DNA of 64,000 bases, taken from positions 124,001 through 188,000 of the forward strand of contig NZ_MPTA01000001.1 in assembly GCF_001939075.1 (NCBI RefSeq). The letters run 5' to 3'. Positions 1-8,984 of the stretch are shown here, piece after piece. The stretch is from Paenisporosarcina indica (GTDB lineage Bacteria > Bacillota > Bacilli > Bacillales_A > Planococcaceae). The notes under the pieces were generated by a model. It ran no database searches, was not told the DNA's origin, and saw nothing but the letters and a program-made list of their open reading frames with translations. The position numbers were made by a program, and so were the translations under genes. Each line of letters starts with the position of its first letter. The first letter of the stretch is position 1.

Positions 1-578
1 TGATGATTCCTGCTACAAATATTTCTCAATGGATCAGTAGTAATACGGAAATCGGTAATTTTGAACGGACTGGTCCTGCAGAGGTTGAAGGATTTGCAGT
101 AGAAAAGAATCGTATAACAGAGACATTCAATAAAAGTACTCTAGAAAAAAGTATGACAACAGGCCGTTTATATATCGTTGCAAAAGGCTTTGAAATCTTC
201 AAAGACTATCCAATTATCGGGACTGGATTTGCTACATTTGGCGATTCTGCTTCAAAATCCTATTCGTCTCCAATTTATAAAGATTATGACATTGGGTATG
301 ATATCTATGCCGATAACCAATATATCCAAATCATTACCCAAACTGGCGTTGTTGGTGTCTTGTTATTTGCCGTATTCTTACTTGGAATGCTTGTCTTGTT
401 CTGGAAGTATCGAAAATCGTCACCCTATGCCATTCCAATGGTAGCCGGATTAATCGGGGTTTTCTGGTGTGGCTTAATCTATAACATATGGGAAGATAAA
501 ACGTTTACGATGTATTTCTACTTCCTGACAGCGGCATTTCTACTGGCGGTTACTAAAAAGGAGAGAGCTACTAGATGA
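1..578 (+). CDS. O-antigen ligase/polymerase-like membrane protein, C-terminal part
   Basis: This is the 3' end of a gene whose start lies before the window; codons are read in the frame of position 3. The visible 191 residues hold a long hydrophilic loop (about residues 1-105, with the motif YADNQYIQIITQTGVVG) followed by at least three hydrophobic segments. That layout is typical of the last part of O-antigen ligase/Wzy-type polymerases, which join or extend lipid-linked glycans on the outer membrane face. The stop overlaps the start of the following glycosyltransferase by 4 nt (ATGA), so the two genes are translationally coupled in a surface polysaccharide operon. The family call rests on the loop pattern and context; the substrate is unknown. 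Confidence 0.7.
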   Translation, partial: MIPATNISQWISSNTEIGNFERTGPAEVEGFAVEKNRITETFNKSTLEKSMTTGRLYIVAKGFEIFKDYPIIGTGFATFGDSASKSYSSPIYKDYDIGYDIYADNQYIQIITQTGVVGVLLFAVFLLGMLVLFWKYRKSSPYAIPMVAGLIGVFWCGLIYNIWEDKTFTMYFYFLTAAFLLAVTKKERATR

Positions 579-1666
579 CCATTTTGCATCTAATTAGTGG
601 AGGAGAAACAGGTGGATCTAAAAATCACCTGATCACACTGCTTCAACAATTCTCAAAAGAAGAAGTTGTGTTAGGTGTCCTGCAAGAAGGTCAACTTTCG
701 AATGAAGCCCGCAAAGCGGGTATTCAAACGGTCGTATTCAATCAAACGTCACGTTATGATTTTTCGTTTTTAAAAAAGCTTTCGTCTTTTATTCAAAAGA
801 ATCATATTCATATCGTTCATACACATGGTCCACGAGCAAATTTCTTTACGTATTTACTTAAGAATTTTGTAATGTTCCGTTGGTTTACGACCATTCATAG
901 TGATCCAACAAAAGACTTTATAAAAGGTGGCATCAAGGGCAAGATATTCACTTCCCTTAATATGCGTGTCATCAAAAAAATTGATCACTTCTTTGCGGTT
1001 TCACATCGTTTTGGTGAAATGCTAGAGGGATTTGGTATAAAATCAGACAAAATCAGTATTATTTATAATGGGATCTCATTTGCTGAGCCTGTTGGGTTAC
1101 CCGTAACTAGAGAGCAACTAGGTTTGAATAAGGATGCTTTTGTTGTGACAATGGTAGCTCGTTATCATCCGATCAAAAATCATCCACTAGCTTTTGATGC
1201 TGTTAACAAGCTTCGTGATGAAGGAATCCCAATTCAACTATATGCAATTGGTGATGGGCCTGAGAGAAATCATCTTGAAAAGTTAAGTGATGACAGAGAT
1301 TATATTCACTTAGCAGGGTTTAGACAAGATATTCATGAATGTCTTAAAGTGTCTGATAGTCTATTACTTACTTCAGATAGTGAGAGTTTCCCATTGGTCC
1401 TACTAGAAGCTGCACGTGCTAAAATTCCAGTCGTAACAACCGACGTTGGTGGAGTTAGTGCTCTATTACCATCACAAGAGTTTGGTTATATCGCACCAAC
1501 AGGTGATGTTGAAAAAGTGGCTAATTATTTACGAAAACTTTATGAGTCAAAACTGTCAGGGGACATTGAAAGCATGGGAGAGAAACTCTATCAACATGCA
1601 AAGCACAACTTTTCATTAGAGCAACTCGAACAAGCCACACGAAATGCCTATCGGAAATTCAGTTAA
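575..1666 (+). CDS. GT4-family glycosyltransferase (GT-B fold)
   Basis: The 363-residue protein starts with a GGETGGSKNHL segment like the sugar-nucleotide transferase N-terminal Rossmann domain (DUF/GT4 type). The C-terminal donor-binding domain shows VTMVARYHPIKNH near residue 190 and the retaining-transferase E-x7-E motif (E270, E278 in SESFPLVLLEA). It probably transfers a sugar to a lipid-linked or growing surface glycan in the cytoplasm. It overlaps the upstream O-antigen ligase-like gene by 4 nt, has an AAGGAG ribosome-binding site inside that gene, and ends the operon before a strong terminator. The family is clear; donor and acceptor cannot be read from sequence. Confidence 0.85.
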   Translation: MTILHLISGGETGGSKNHLITLLQQFSKEEVVLGVLQEGQLSNEARKAGIQTVVFNQTSRYDFSFLKKLSSFIQKNHIHIVHTHGPRANFFTYLLKNFVMFRWFTTIHSDPTKDFIKGGIKGKIFTSLNMRVIKKIDHFFAVSHRFGEMLEGFGIKSDKISIIYNGISFAEPVGLPVTREQLGLNKDAFVVTMVARYHPIKNHPLAFDAVNKLRDEGIPIQLYAIGDGPERNHLEKLSDDRDYIHLAGFRQDIHECLKVSDSLLLTSDSESFPLVLLEAARAKIPVVTTDVGGVSALLPSQEFGYIAPTGDVEKVANYLRKLYESKLSGDIESMGEKLYQHAKHNFSLEQLEQATRNAYRKFS

Positions 1667-1715
1667 TGTTAATGTTCGCCAGTTCCAATCTAAGAACCAT
1701 CAACTAAAAAGCATT

Positions 1716-1748
1716 AAGCCCGTTGGATCAACTCCAGCGGGCTTTTTT
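1716..1748 (+). terminator. Rho-independent terminator of the polysaccharide operon
   Basis: AAGCCCG pairs with CGGGCTT, the stem is extended by TTGGA/TCCAG-like pairing, and a run of six T follows. It lies 50 nt after the glycosyltransferase stop. Confidence 0.85.
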
Positions 1749-1789
1749 GACATATAAAAAAGTATAAAATGGGGGATTACATTGAATAT

Positions 1790-1978
1790 AGTTTTCAAAA
1801 CTTTTCCTATCCTAAAATGAGGGCACTGAAAAAGTTCACCAATATAAAATATTTCCTATTATTCAAGCTTCGGCGCTTTGTGGATGCCTCTCGCGAGAAG
1901 CCATGCAGAAGATCACTGCCCGTCTTCTCGCTCCGGCTACCATTTGAAAGGCCCATACGTTGGTTCTGCCTAGGCAAA
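1790..1978 (+). repeat. Dispersed intergenic repeat family A, copy 1
   Basis: Copy 1 of a family also seen at 18254-18410, 28176-28322 (reverse) and 56601-56780. Shared blocks are ACTGAAAAAGTTCACC (1825-1840), the GCTTCGGCGCTTTGTGGATG block and GCGAGAAGCC. Inside it GCGAGAAG and CTTCTCGC form an inverted repeat. Short open frames across it look fortuitous. Confidence 0.85.
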
Positions 1979-1981
1979 TGA

Positions 1982-2060
1982 ATAGGCGGAAATCATGCGT
2001 GAACGGGTAGAAAGTGATGATGTACGGGTAGAAGCAGCTCGCGAACGGGTAGAAATCAAC
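1982..2060 (+). repeat. 21-bp-period array (family D)
   Basis: The 10-mer ACGGGTAGAA occurs at 2003, 2024 and 2045, exactly 21 bp apart. A degenerate copy (ATAGGCGGAA) lies one period earlier at 1982. The roughly 11 bases between cores vary. On the plus strand a 37-codon frame from ATG 1995 reads the array as heptads (RERVESD, DVRVEAA, RERVEIN) and stops at a TAG near 2106. No convincing ribosome-binding site precedes it. The exact period matches the family C arrays near 18.7 and 19.1 kb. Confidence 0.85.
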
Positions 2061-2396
2061 ATGAATGGAAATAAAAAAGACAGCCACGCTTCTCTAACAG
2101 TAGTGTAGCGGAAAACAAAACTAATTAGCCCCCTCACACTTTGTTCAGACTACTGAAAAGGACTAGATTAAGTATTCACTATAAAACACTAATATGCTAC
2201 TTCAAATTAATGAGCTTAATCGACAACACAATTGGAAAACAGAGCTGTCACTAAACCAAGGAAAGTAGTGGGAGATCAAATTTCATCTTTGACCGATTGA
2301 TCTTTAAAGGAAGTATCTATTCACTAGTTGCTCAAATCAAAATCACTGTGACTTAACAGAATGCAAGGGGGCAACGGACGCATATCAGCCACAGGA
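2061..2396. other. Gene-less stretch between repeats
   Basis: I find no credible gene, RNA or strong motif here. It is AT-rich sequence between the 21-bp array and the long hairpin and may be decayed repeat material. Confidence 0.5.
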
Positions 2397-2465
2397 TGGT
2401 CTGAAAAAAGAGGGATGGGCGGAGTGACGAAGTCACCCGCCCATCCCTCTTTTATTCTTAGACCA
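2397..2465. repeat. Long near-perfect inverted repeat (hairpin)
   Basis: The arms of about 33 nt begin TGGTCT and end AGACCA. They contain GAGGGATGGGCGG paired with CCGCCCATCCCTC and a small GTGAC/GTCAC inner stem. Flanking A and T runs would make it a terminator in either direction, but no gene ends nearby. The far-upstream glycosyltransferase already has its own terminator. Confidence 0.8.
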
Positions 2466-2737
2466 TGGTGTAGCAGTTTAGCGTCCAAAGCACCTGGAAT
2501 TCTTTAAATGTCAGTGAATTAATAAAAAACTCTAGATTTTCTTGTGGCTATTTCGGTAAAAAACAAACTTAATATATTGTCTTTGACTACGTATAGAGAT
2601 TATTGAATCTACTATTACTAGGAGCAAATTAGGAAATACGGCTCAATTCTATTAATATGCCTAACTAATAATGCTTATAAAACTAGCACTTGTTATAATA
2701 GACATAGATTACCAGGAAAGCGAGGACAACTACTATC

Positions 2738-5476
2738 TTGAAAAACTTACAAAAAAACAGATTGATCGCGATTTGGGCATTGGTATTACTACTGGTGTTC
2801 CCAACAACTTCCCTTGCGGCTATTACAGATCAACAAAAAATCTCGGGTGGAGTTGACTATCAGTTCAATCAGGAAACCATTTCTTCTAATCCTCAAGCCA
2901 TACGAATGTTAACCGCAAACTTAAACGATCCCTATACAACCATTGATGTAGGAATTCCCAATCCTTTAAATAGGTTAGCTCTCACAACGGCTCAAGCTAA
3001 TGCCTACACTGGCCCTGGAAAGCAAGTTGCAGGTGCCATAAACGGGTCGTTCTTTAGTCAAGATCTGTTGCCTATGTATTTAATTTCCTACAGAAACAAA
3101 CTAGTGAATGCGGGAATTATTGCAACAGGGGAAGACCAATACGTAAATGAACCATTAGCGTTCGGTATTGATGCGACAGGGACAGCTAAAATTGATACAT
3201 ACAATTTAGATTTATCCCTTACGCATAATGGAATCAAAACACCCATTACAAGTACAAATAAACAACGTTCAAACGATAATTTGATTTTGTTTACACCGAT
3301 TTTCCCTGGCGGAACGACAAAGACGAATCCATATGGAATGGAAGTTGTTCTCTCTGGGGTTATCGAGGGAACTGATTTGGAATTTGGCAAGACAGTAACC
3401 GGTACTGTGTCACATATTCGCCCACACGGCACCGACGAAATTACAACCATTCCGAAAGACGGCTTTGTATTATCCGCACACGGAACCGCAATGGAAGCAT
3501 TGAAGCAAATGCAAATGGGAGAACAAGTTACGATTTCTGCAGATATTGATGCACAATGGATGAACTCTTCCTTTATGCTAACTTCTGGTCCAATGTTGGT
3601 GAAAGATGGAAAAGTCGCTTTATCGATGGACCCGAATAGTAGCCGTGCTCGTGAAAGGGCTCCACGTACGGCAATTGCTATTGATGCTACCGGTAAAAAA
3701 GTATGGATGGTGACCGTAGATGGCCGCCAAAGTGGATACAGTACAGGCATGAGCTTAAACGAGTTTGCACAGTACCTGGCATCATTGGGGGCTCACCGTG
3801 CATTAAACCTTGATGGTGGAGGATCGACAGCCATGACGGTTCGTAAACCAGGTGATACAAACGTTTCTTTATTTAACCGACCTTCAGATGGAAGGGAACG
3901 TGCCGTTTCTACAGTTTTATATGCACTTTCTACAGCTCCTGCGGGTCAGGCTACTACTATAACCGCACAAATTGCCAAACCCGGTGTTTATTTAAAAGGA
4001 ACGAAAGGTTCAATAACAACGGGAAATGTAATGGACCAATACTACAATCCTGTGATGACATCGCCAAGTGGTTTCTCCCTGAGTTCACCAACTGGTTTAA
4101 TTACAACTTCAGGCATGACATTTACTGCAGCCAAAGCGGGTAAAGGATCAATTGATGTAACTTACGGAACAGCAAAGAAATCCATTCCGTTTGAGGTAGT
4201 AGACCACATTTCTAAGGTTCAGCCCGTCGATAGTACATTAAATTTACGCATTGGTGAATCGAAAAAATTAAGTGTAAAAGCACTTGATGCACAAAACAGA
4301 GATGTAATATTTGATTCCTCATTAGTAAAATGGACAGCAAGTGCTGGAATTGGATCCATTTCTGCAACTGGAGAATTTAAAGCAACAAATACTGAAACAA
4401 AAGGTTCCATTACAGCGACACTTGCAAACATGAAAGTTACGATTCCAGTAACGATCAGTGGCTCAACATTATCGATGGATACGATGGACAGTATAACGAA
4501 TTGGACTTCTTCTGCAACAATGGGTACAGCTTCCATTAGCATGAACTCATCTAAGGAGCCTGCTTATGAAGGGAAAGGTGCAATTAAGTTGGACTATAAC
4601 TTCATGAACCAATCAGGTACTTCTGCTGCATATTTAGATACTAAAAATGTCTTAACTACAGGTGGGTTACCGAAATCTATTGGATTACGTCTATACGGGG
4701 ATGCAAGTAACTCGTGGGTACGTGGACGAATCGAAGATGGAAACGGTAACGGACATACCATTGATTTTACACCTGAAAATGGTCTGAAATGGATTGGTTG
4801 GAACTTCGTTACAGCAGCAATTCCACAGAACGTACCAGGTCCTGTGAAATTAACGCAAATCTATGTTGCACAACCTTCTGGGACTTCTAAAACGAAAGGC
4901 ACAATCCTGTTCGATGATATGAAAGCAATATATGCCGATCAATATCGAGAGCCATTATTTAAAGACACAGGATTATCTTTCCGTGCAGAAAAAGAAATTG
5001 GTGATTTAGTAAACCGTGGAGTCATCGGTGGCTATAGCGATGGAAATTTCGGACCATATCAAGAGTTAACAAGATTACAAGGTGCTATTTTACTTTCTCG
5101 AGCAATGAATCTATCAACAGAAAATGTTGTAGATCCTGGATTTAAAGACATGCCAAAAGGTACTCGGTTCTATGAAGAAGTAGCAGCCGTGGCAAATGCT
5201 GGCGTCATTCGAGGGAAAGACAGTGGGGCAAATTTTGATCCAAGCGGAAAATTGACTCGTGCTGAAATGGCAGCGATCTTACAACGTGGATTTAAGTTAT
5301 CTTCTGGTACTAAAAACTACTTCAGCGATACGAAAGGCAGCTTTGCTTATGATTCCATTAATTCTCTAGCAGAGAATGATATAACCATGGGAATTGGTGG
5401 AGGCAAATTTGGTCCATCACAACTTATCACACGTGTAGATTTCTCTATCTTCTTATATCGGACTTTGAATCAATAA
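2738..5476 (+). CDS. SLH-domain phosphodiester glycosidase (NAGPA/DUF2233 family)
   Basis: This is a 912-residue secreted protein. A TTG start with an upstream GAGGA site begins a signal peptide ending near TSLAA. Residues about 60-400 form the phosphodiester glycosidase domain, with the signature NLDGGGSTAM near 356-365. A bacterial Ig-like stretch (about 410-580) and a jelly-roll carbohydrate-binding-like stretch (about 585-735) follow. Three SLH repeats (about 740-912) end the protein and should bind pyruvylated secondary cell-wall polymer. Family knowledge: such enzymes cleave sugar-phosphodiester links, so a wall-glycan substrate is plausible but inferred. It faces slaP-secA2 and is a candidate cargo of that accessory export route. 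Confidence 0.85.
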   Translation: MKNLQKNRLIAIWALVLLLVFPTTSLAAITDQQKISGGVDYQFNQETISSNPQAIRMLTANLNDPYTTIDVGIPNPLNRLALTTAQANAYTGPGKQVAGAINGSFFSQDLLPMYLISYRNKLVNAGIIATGEDQYVNEPLAFGIDATGTAKIDTYNLDLSLTHNGIKTPITSTNKQRSNDNLILFTPIFPGGTTKTNPYGMEVVLSGVIEGTDLEFGKTVTGTVSHIRPHGTDEITTIPKDGFVLSAHGTAMEALKQMQMGEQVTISADIDAQWMNSSFMLTSGPMLVKDGKVALSMDPNSSRARERAPRTAIAIDATGKKVWMVTVDGRQSGYSTGMSLNEFAQYLASLGAHRALNLDGGGSTAMTVRKPGDTNVSLFNRPSDGRERAVSTVLYALSTAPAGQATTITAQIAKPGVYLKGTKGSITTGNVMDQYYNPVMTSPSGFSLSSPTGLITTSGMTFTAAKAGKGSIDVTYGTAKKSIPFEVVDHISKVQPVDSTLNLRIGESKKLSVKALDAQNRDVIFDSSLVKWTASAGIGSISATGEFKATNTETKGSITATLANMKVTIPVTISGSTLSMDTMDSITNWTSSATMGTASISMNSSKEPAYEGKGAIKLDYNFMNQSGTSAAYLDTKNVLTTGGLPKSIGLRLYGDASNSWVRGRIEDGNGNGHTIDFTPENGLKWIGWNFVTAAIPQNVPGPVKLTQIYVAQPSGTSKTKGTILFDDMKAIYADQYREPLFKDTGLSFRAEKEIGDLVNRGVIGGYSDGNFGPYQELTRLQGAILLSRAMNLSTENVVDPGFKDMPKGTRFYEEVAAVANAGVIRGKDSGANFDPSGKLTRAEMAAILQRGFKLSSGTKNYFSDTKGSFAYDSINSLAENDITMGIGGGKFGPSQLITRVDFSIFLYRTLNQ

Positions 5477-5523
5477 TTAGATAGAAAATGGTTAATTTTC
5501 TCACGAAATGTGAATTCTTTTTC

Positions 5524-5661
5524 TTGTGAATAAACAAAATTGTGTTAAAATAAGTGAGTAGTAACCATTCCCGATTTTTGAATATAGGTTAAGTTTTCAG
5601 ATGTGCTTGGTTGATGCGCAAAAAAGAATCCATTGAGGGTCCACCTCAATGGATTCTTTTT
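5524..5661 (+). ncRNA. Candidate orphan short transcript
   Basis: After the SLH gene there is a good promoter, TTGTGA (5524) - 16 nt - TAAAAT (5546-5551) with an extended -10 TG. A perfect terminator hairpin lies about 100 nt downstream (5621-5661). The only frame inside is an 11-codon one from ATG 5601 that ends in the terminator stem. It could be a small RNA, or just the SLH gene terminator behind a chance promoter. No known RNA family is recognised. Confidence 0.35.
5621..5661 (+). terminator. Bidirectional Rho-independent terminator
   Basis: AAAAAGAATCCATTGAGG pairs perfectly with CCTCAATGGATTCTTTTT across a 5-nt loop. It serves the SLH gene or the candidate short RNA, and could also act leftward. 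Confidence 0.85.
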
Positions 5662-5689
5662 GTCTACATTTTTATATAAGTTCCGCATA

Positions 5690-5716
5690 GAAAAAGCGTC
5701 CTCAGAAAGGACGCTT
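5690..5716 (-). terminator. Terminator of the secA2-slaP operon
   Basis: On the minus strand AAGCGTCC pairs with GGACGCTT followed by a T run. It lies just after the slaP stop. Confidence 0.85.
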
Positions 5717-5727
5717 AGAAGGAATTG

Positions 5728-6624
5728 TTACTCTTGTATCACTTTGACAGCCCAGCGAGAAAGATCTGGATTTACTTTTGTGATCATCTGACTTGGGAAG
5801 ATGAATGTCCACGGTTTAGATGTGTTCGCTTTTACTTCAAGATTGTCCAAGCTAAATGATCCACGAGCGACGATCTCACCACTTGCATCTAAAACCTCTA
5901 AAGGAAGTTGTTCTAGATTTATATGTCTGGAATGACCATTACGAATAAAGAGTGACACTGCTAAATCGCCACTTTCTTGCGGTATAACTTGGAAACCACT
6001 AAAATTCACTTCACGTTCTTTGAGTGATGGCAGAGACGTTACAAGTTTTGATAATTCCTCTTTTTGTTCTTGTGACAATGCTTCTTCCCAAGCTGGGTCT
6101 AAATCTACCTGATGGGGAACAAGAGATTGTACATTAAATGCTATTTTCCAACCTTCAACAGGCATATCTGAAACAATGTGAGTCTCTTTCTCAAATGCAA
6201 ATATCCAAGGACGGTCACTTCGTGCCGGTATTTCACCCAGTTCAGCTAAATCAAATTCTTTAGCTGCCACTACATTGTCAGTATCGGAGAGAAGGATTAA
6301 TTCTACCTTGCCTAATGTGATTGGTTTATTTAAAGAAGAACGAAAGAACGCTTTTACAAGCCATTCTCCTGATTGTCCATCCTCATCAATTTCAAACCCC
6401 GAAAGTGAAATCTGATCTTGTTTCAGTGGAGGAAGTTCGTTTGATAAAAAGCTGAATACATATTGTTGTTCTTTTGGAACATCCCATTCAGGGTGATAGG
6501 AAAGAGTAGTCTCCACCGATGATTCCAAAGACTCATTTGAGACGTCCTGAATGAGTTCATTTGATTGAACTGTGCTATCCGTACCCGTTTTTTTGGTTTT
6601 GTTAAAAAACGAAAAGAGTCCCAT
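5728..6624 (-). CDS. slaP: Accessory Sec system S-layer assembly protein SlaP
   Basis: The 298-residue cytoplasmic protein has no signal peptide. A short basic start (MGLFSFFNKTKK) and a variable linker are followed by two homologous SLAP modules, about residues 50-165 and 175-298. Each module has the pattern LPPLK/LPSLKE, a FSGF/LSGF strand and a closing KPWTF/RPWIF segment. Family knowledge: in Bacillus anthracis SlaP works with SecA2 to export S-layer proteins. Here it follows secA2 directly, its ATG sharing one base with the secA2 stop (TAATG), so the two are co-translated. A terminator follows. Its clients in this organism are inferred to be SLH proteins such as the neighbouring glycosidase. 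Confidence 0.9.
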   Translation of the reverse strand: MGLFSFFNKTKKTGTDSTVQSNELIQDVSNESLESSVETTLSYHPEWDVPKEQQYVFSFLSNELPPLKQDQISLSGFEIDEDGQSGEWLVKAFFRSSLNKPITLGKVELILLSDTDNVVAAKEFDLAELGEIPARSDRPWIFAFEKETHIVSDMPVEGWKIAFNVQSLVPHQVDLDPAWEEALSQEQKEELSKLVTSLPSLKEREVNFSGFQVIPQESGDLAVSLFIRNGHSRHINLEQLPLEVLDASGEIVARGSFSLDNLEVKANTSKPWTFIFPSQMITKVNPDLSRWAVKVIQE

Positions 6625-8984
6625 TAGTTTGCCTCCTGTTGTAAAGCTATATTCTTCATGAAGATAGTTATTTCTGAAGCAATAGAACGTCGCAATTCTT
6701 GATAATGAATCTGGAACATTTCGAGACCCTCATTTTGATAAATACGCATTGGATCCTCTTGCTGATACGCACGCAATCCGATGCCTTCTTTTAAGCGAGT
6801 CATCGATTCTAAATGGCGAACCCAAGTAGAATCAATGTATGCTAACATGACTCGTGGAATGGTATCCATTACTTGATGTTGTTCTTTAAACTCATCCATG
6901 AATGTTTGTAAATCTGTAATTTGAGTTTGAACTTGTTTTTTAACGTCTTTACTATGGGTCACTTTACGATCGAGCTTGATCGGTTCAAGTAATAGTTGAT
7001 TCATCGTACGTTCCATTTTTTCAAAATCCCATTGATCAGTAGCTTCGTCTTCAGAACAACTTTCCCCAATGACGAAATCAACCGTTTCCTCAACCATATT
7101 TTTCAATTGTCCAAGTAGATCATGACGATCTAGTACTCGGTCACGAAGAGAATAGATGACCTTACGTTGCTCATTAATCACATCGTCCAATTTCAAATTG
7201 TATTCGCGCATGGAGAAATGTGAACCTTCAACAATGCGTTGTGTACGTTCTGTCAGTTCGTGAACGTCTTTTCCGAGGACAAGGCCGAGACTATCAGTTT
7301 TTACTTTTTTGTTAAACTTCTCTAATTCATCTTTTGCAAATCGTTTAAACATATCGTCTTCTAATGAGAGAAAGAACTGAGATTCCCCTGGGTCACCTTG
7401 TCGACCAGAGCGTCCTCTTAATTGATTATCAATCCGACGACTTTCGTGTTTTTCCGTACCTAGGACAAATAAGCCCCCAATGTTTGCTACACCATCACCA
7501 AGAACGATATCGGTACCACGCCCCGCCATGTTTGTAGCAACGGTAATTTGATTCATTTGTCCAGCTTGGGAAATCAGGTAAACTTCTTGTTCCACACTTT
7601 TGGCATTTAACAGTTGGAAGACTAAACCTTCTTTTTTCAAATAGTCGGCCACTGTTTCAGATTGAAGAATGGAAGTGGTTCCGACAAGTACGGGTTGTCC
7701 AGTTGAATGTCGTTTTTTCACTTCTTTTGCTACAGCTATATACTTTTGATCGATTTTCTCGAAAACTTGATCGGTGTGATCGACACGAATTCGCGGACGA
7801 TTCGTCGGGATTTGTAAAACTTCCATTCCGTATACTTCCCGGAACTCTTTTTCTTGCGTCTTTGCTGTACCTGTCATGCCACAAAGTAAAGGGTACATAC
7901 GGAAGTAGTTTTGAATGGTTACTTGTGCTTGTGCTTTATTTTCTTCTGTAATTGTGACGCCTTCTTTTGCCTCAATTGCTTGATGAAGGCCATCAGAAAG
8001 TGTTCGTCCATCCATGATACGTCCGGTGAACATATCTACTAAATAGATTTTGTCTTCTTTTACAATATAATCGACGTCAAGTTCGAACATGACATGTGCT
8101 CGTACGGCTTGAATGACGTAATGAAAGAGGGACTGATGTTCTAGTTCATATAAATTTTCAATCCCAAATGCTTTCTCTACTTTTTCGATGCCGATATCTG
8201 TCAACGATGTAGCTTTCGTTTCATCATCAAAATCGTAATCGCGTTCTTTTTTGAAGCGTTTGGCTAAACGGGCTGATATCATGTGTAAATCAGCATTTGC
8301 AGACATTTTCCCTGCTACTATTAAGGGTGTTTTTGCTTCATCTACTAACACACTATCCACTTCGTCAATTATTGCGAAATGATAAGGGCGTTGAACTTTT
8401 TGAGAATGATCGCCTGCCATGTTATCACGAAGGTAATCGAATCCAAATTCTGTCCCCACACCATAGGTGATATCAGCTGCATAAGCTAGTTGCTTTGCTT
8501 CTGATTGCATCATTGGTAAGTTGATTCCTACTGACAGACCTAGAAAACGGTGAATTTGGCCAATTTGGTCATAGTCACGCTGTGCAAGATATTCATTGAC
8601 CGTAATCACATGCACACCTTTTCCTTCTAATGCACGAATGTAAGAGGGGAGGGAGGCGACTAGTGTTTTTCCTTCACCCGTTGGCATTTCTGAAATATTA
8701 CCTTCAGTTAATACGAGCCCGCCAATCAATTGGACATCAAAGTGACGCATATGTAATACACGTTTTGACGCTTCACGAACGACTGCAAATCCATCTGGGA
8801 TAATAGCTTGTATGTTTTCACCATCAGACAATCTATTTTTGAAAGTCTGTGTCATGGCACGTAGTTCTTCATCTGACATTTGTGCGTATGTTTCTTCTAA
8901 TCTATTTATTTGATTGACCAATTTTCTATATTTTTTTAATTGACGTTCGCTTGTTTCGGTTGAACGTTTAAAAAGTGAGATCAT
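6624..8984 (-). CDS. secA2: Accessory preprotein translocase ATPase SecA2
   Basis: This is a SecA-family motor of 786 residues from the chosen start. It has Walker A MPTGEGKT near residue 100, IIDEVDSVLVDEA (Walker B region) and the helicase motif [18 protein letters not shown]. It lacks the C-terminal zinc-binding tail seen in the SecA1 of this window. I start at ATG 8984 (MISLFKRS) because AAGGAG lies 11 nt upstream; a GTG at 9014 is possible but has no good site. Adjacent slaP and a second complete secA at 19.4 kb show this is the accessory, substrate-specific SecA2. It energises export of surface proteins through SecYEG. Confidence 0.93.
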   Translation of the reverse strand: MISLFKRSTETSERQLKKYRKLVNQINRLEETYAQMSDEELRAMTQTFKNRLSDGENIQAIIPDGFAVVREASKRVLHMRHFDVQLIGGLVLTEGNISEMPTGEGKTLVASLPSYIRALEGKGVHVITVNEYLAQRDYDQIGQIHRFLGLSVGINLPMMQSEAKQLAYAADITYGVGTEFGFDYLRDNMAGDHSQKVQRPYHFAIIDEVDSVLVDEAKTPLIVAGKMSANADLHMISARLAKRFKKERDYDFDDETKATSLTDIGIEKVEKAFGIENLYELEHQSLFHYVIQAVRAHVMFELDVDYIVKEDKIYLVDMFTGRIMDGRTLSDGLHQAIEAKEGVTITEENKAQAQVTIQNYFRMYPLLCGMTGTAKTQEKEFREVYGMEVLQIPTNRPRIRVDHTDQVFEKIDQKYIAVAKEVKKRHSTGQPVLVGTTSILQSETVADYLKKEGLVFQLLNAKSVEQEVYLISQAGQMNQITVATNMAGRGTDIVLGDGVANIGGLFVLGTEKHESRRIDNQLRGRSGRQGDPGESQFFLSLEDDMFKRFAKDELEKFNKKVKTDSLGLVLGKDVHELTERTQRIVEGSHFSMREYNLKLDDVINEQRKVIYSLRDRVLDRHDLLGQLKNMVEETVDFVIGESCSEDEATDQWDFEKMERTMNQLLLEPIKLDRKVTHSKDVKKQVQTQITDLQTFMDEFKEQHQVMDTIPRVMLAYIDSTWVRHLESMTRLKEGIGLRAYQQEDPMRIYQNEGLEMFQIHYQELRRSIASEITIFMKNIALQQEAN

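Noticed and set aside
1769-1981. 70-codon open frame between the glycosyltransferase and SLH genes
   Set aside because: It is fully explained by repeat copy A1, has no ribosome-binding site and is not kept open in the other copies.
3088-3750. 220-codon reverse frame inside the SLH gene
   Set aside because: It is antisense to a well-supported protein domain; composition mirrors the sense strand and there is no start site.
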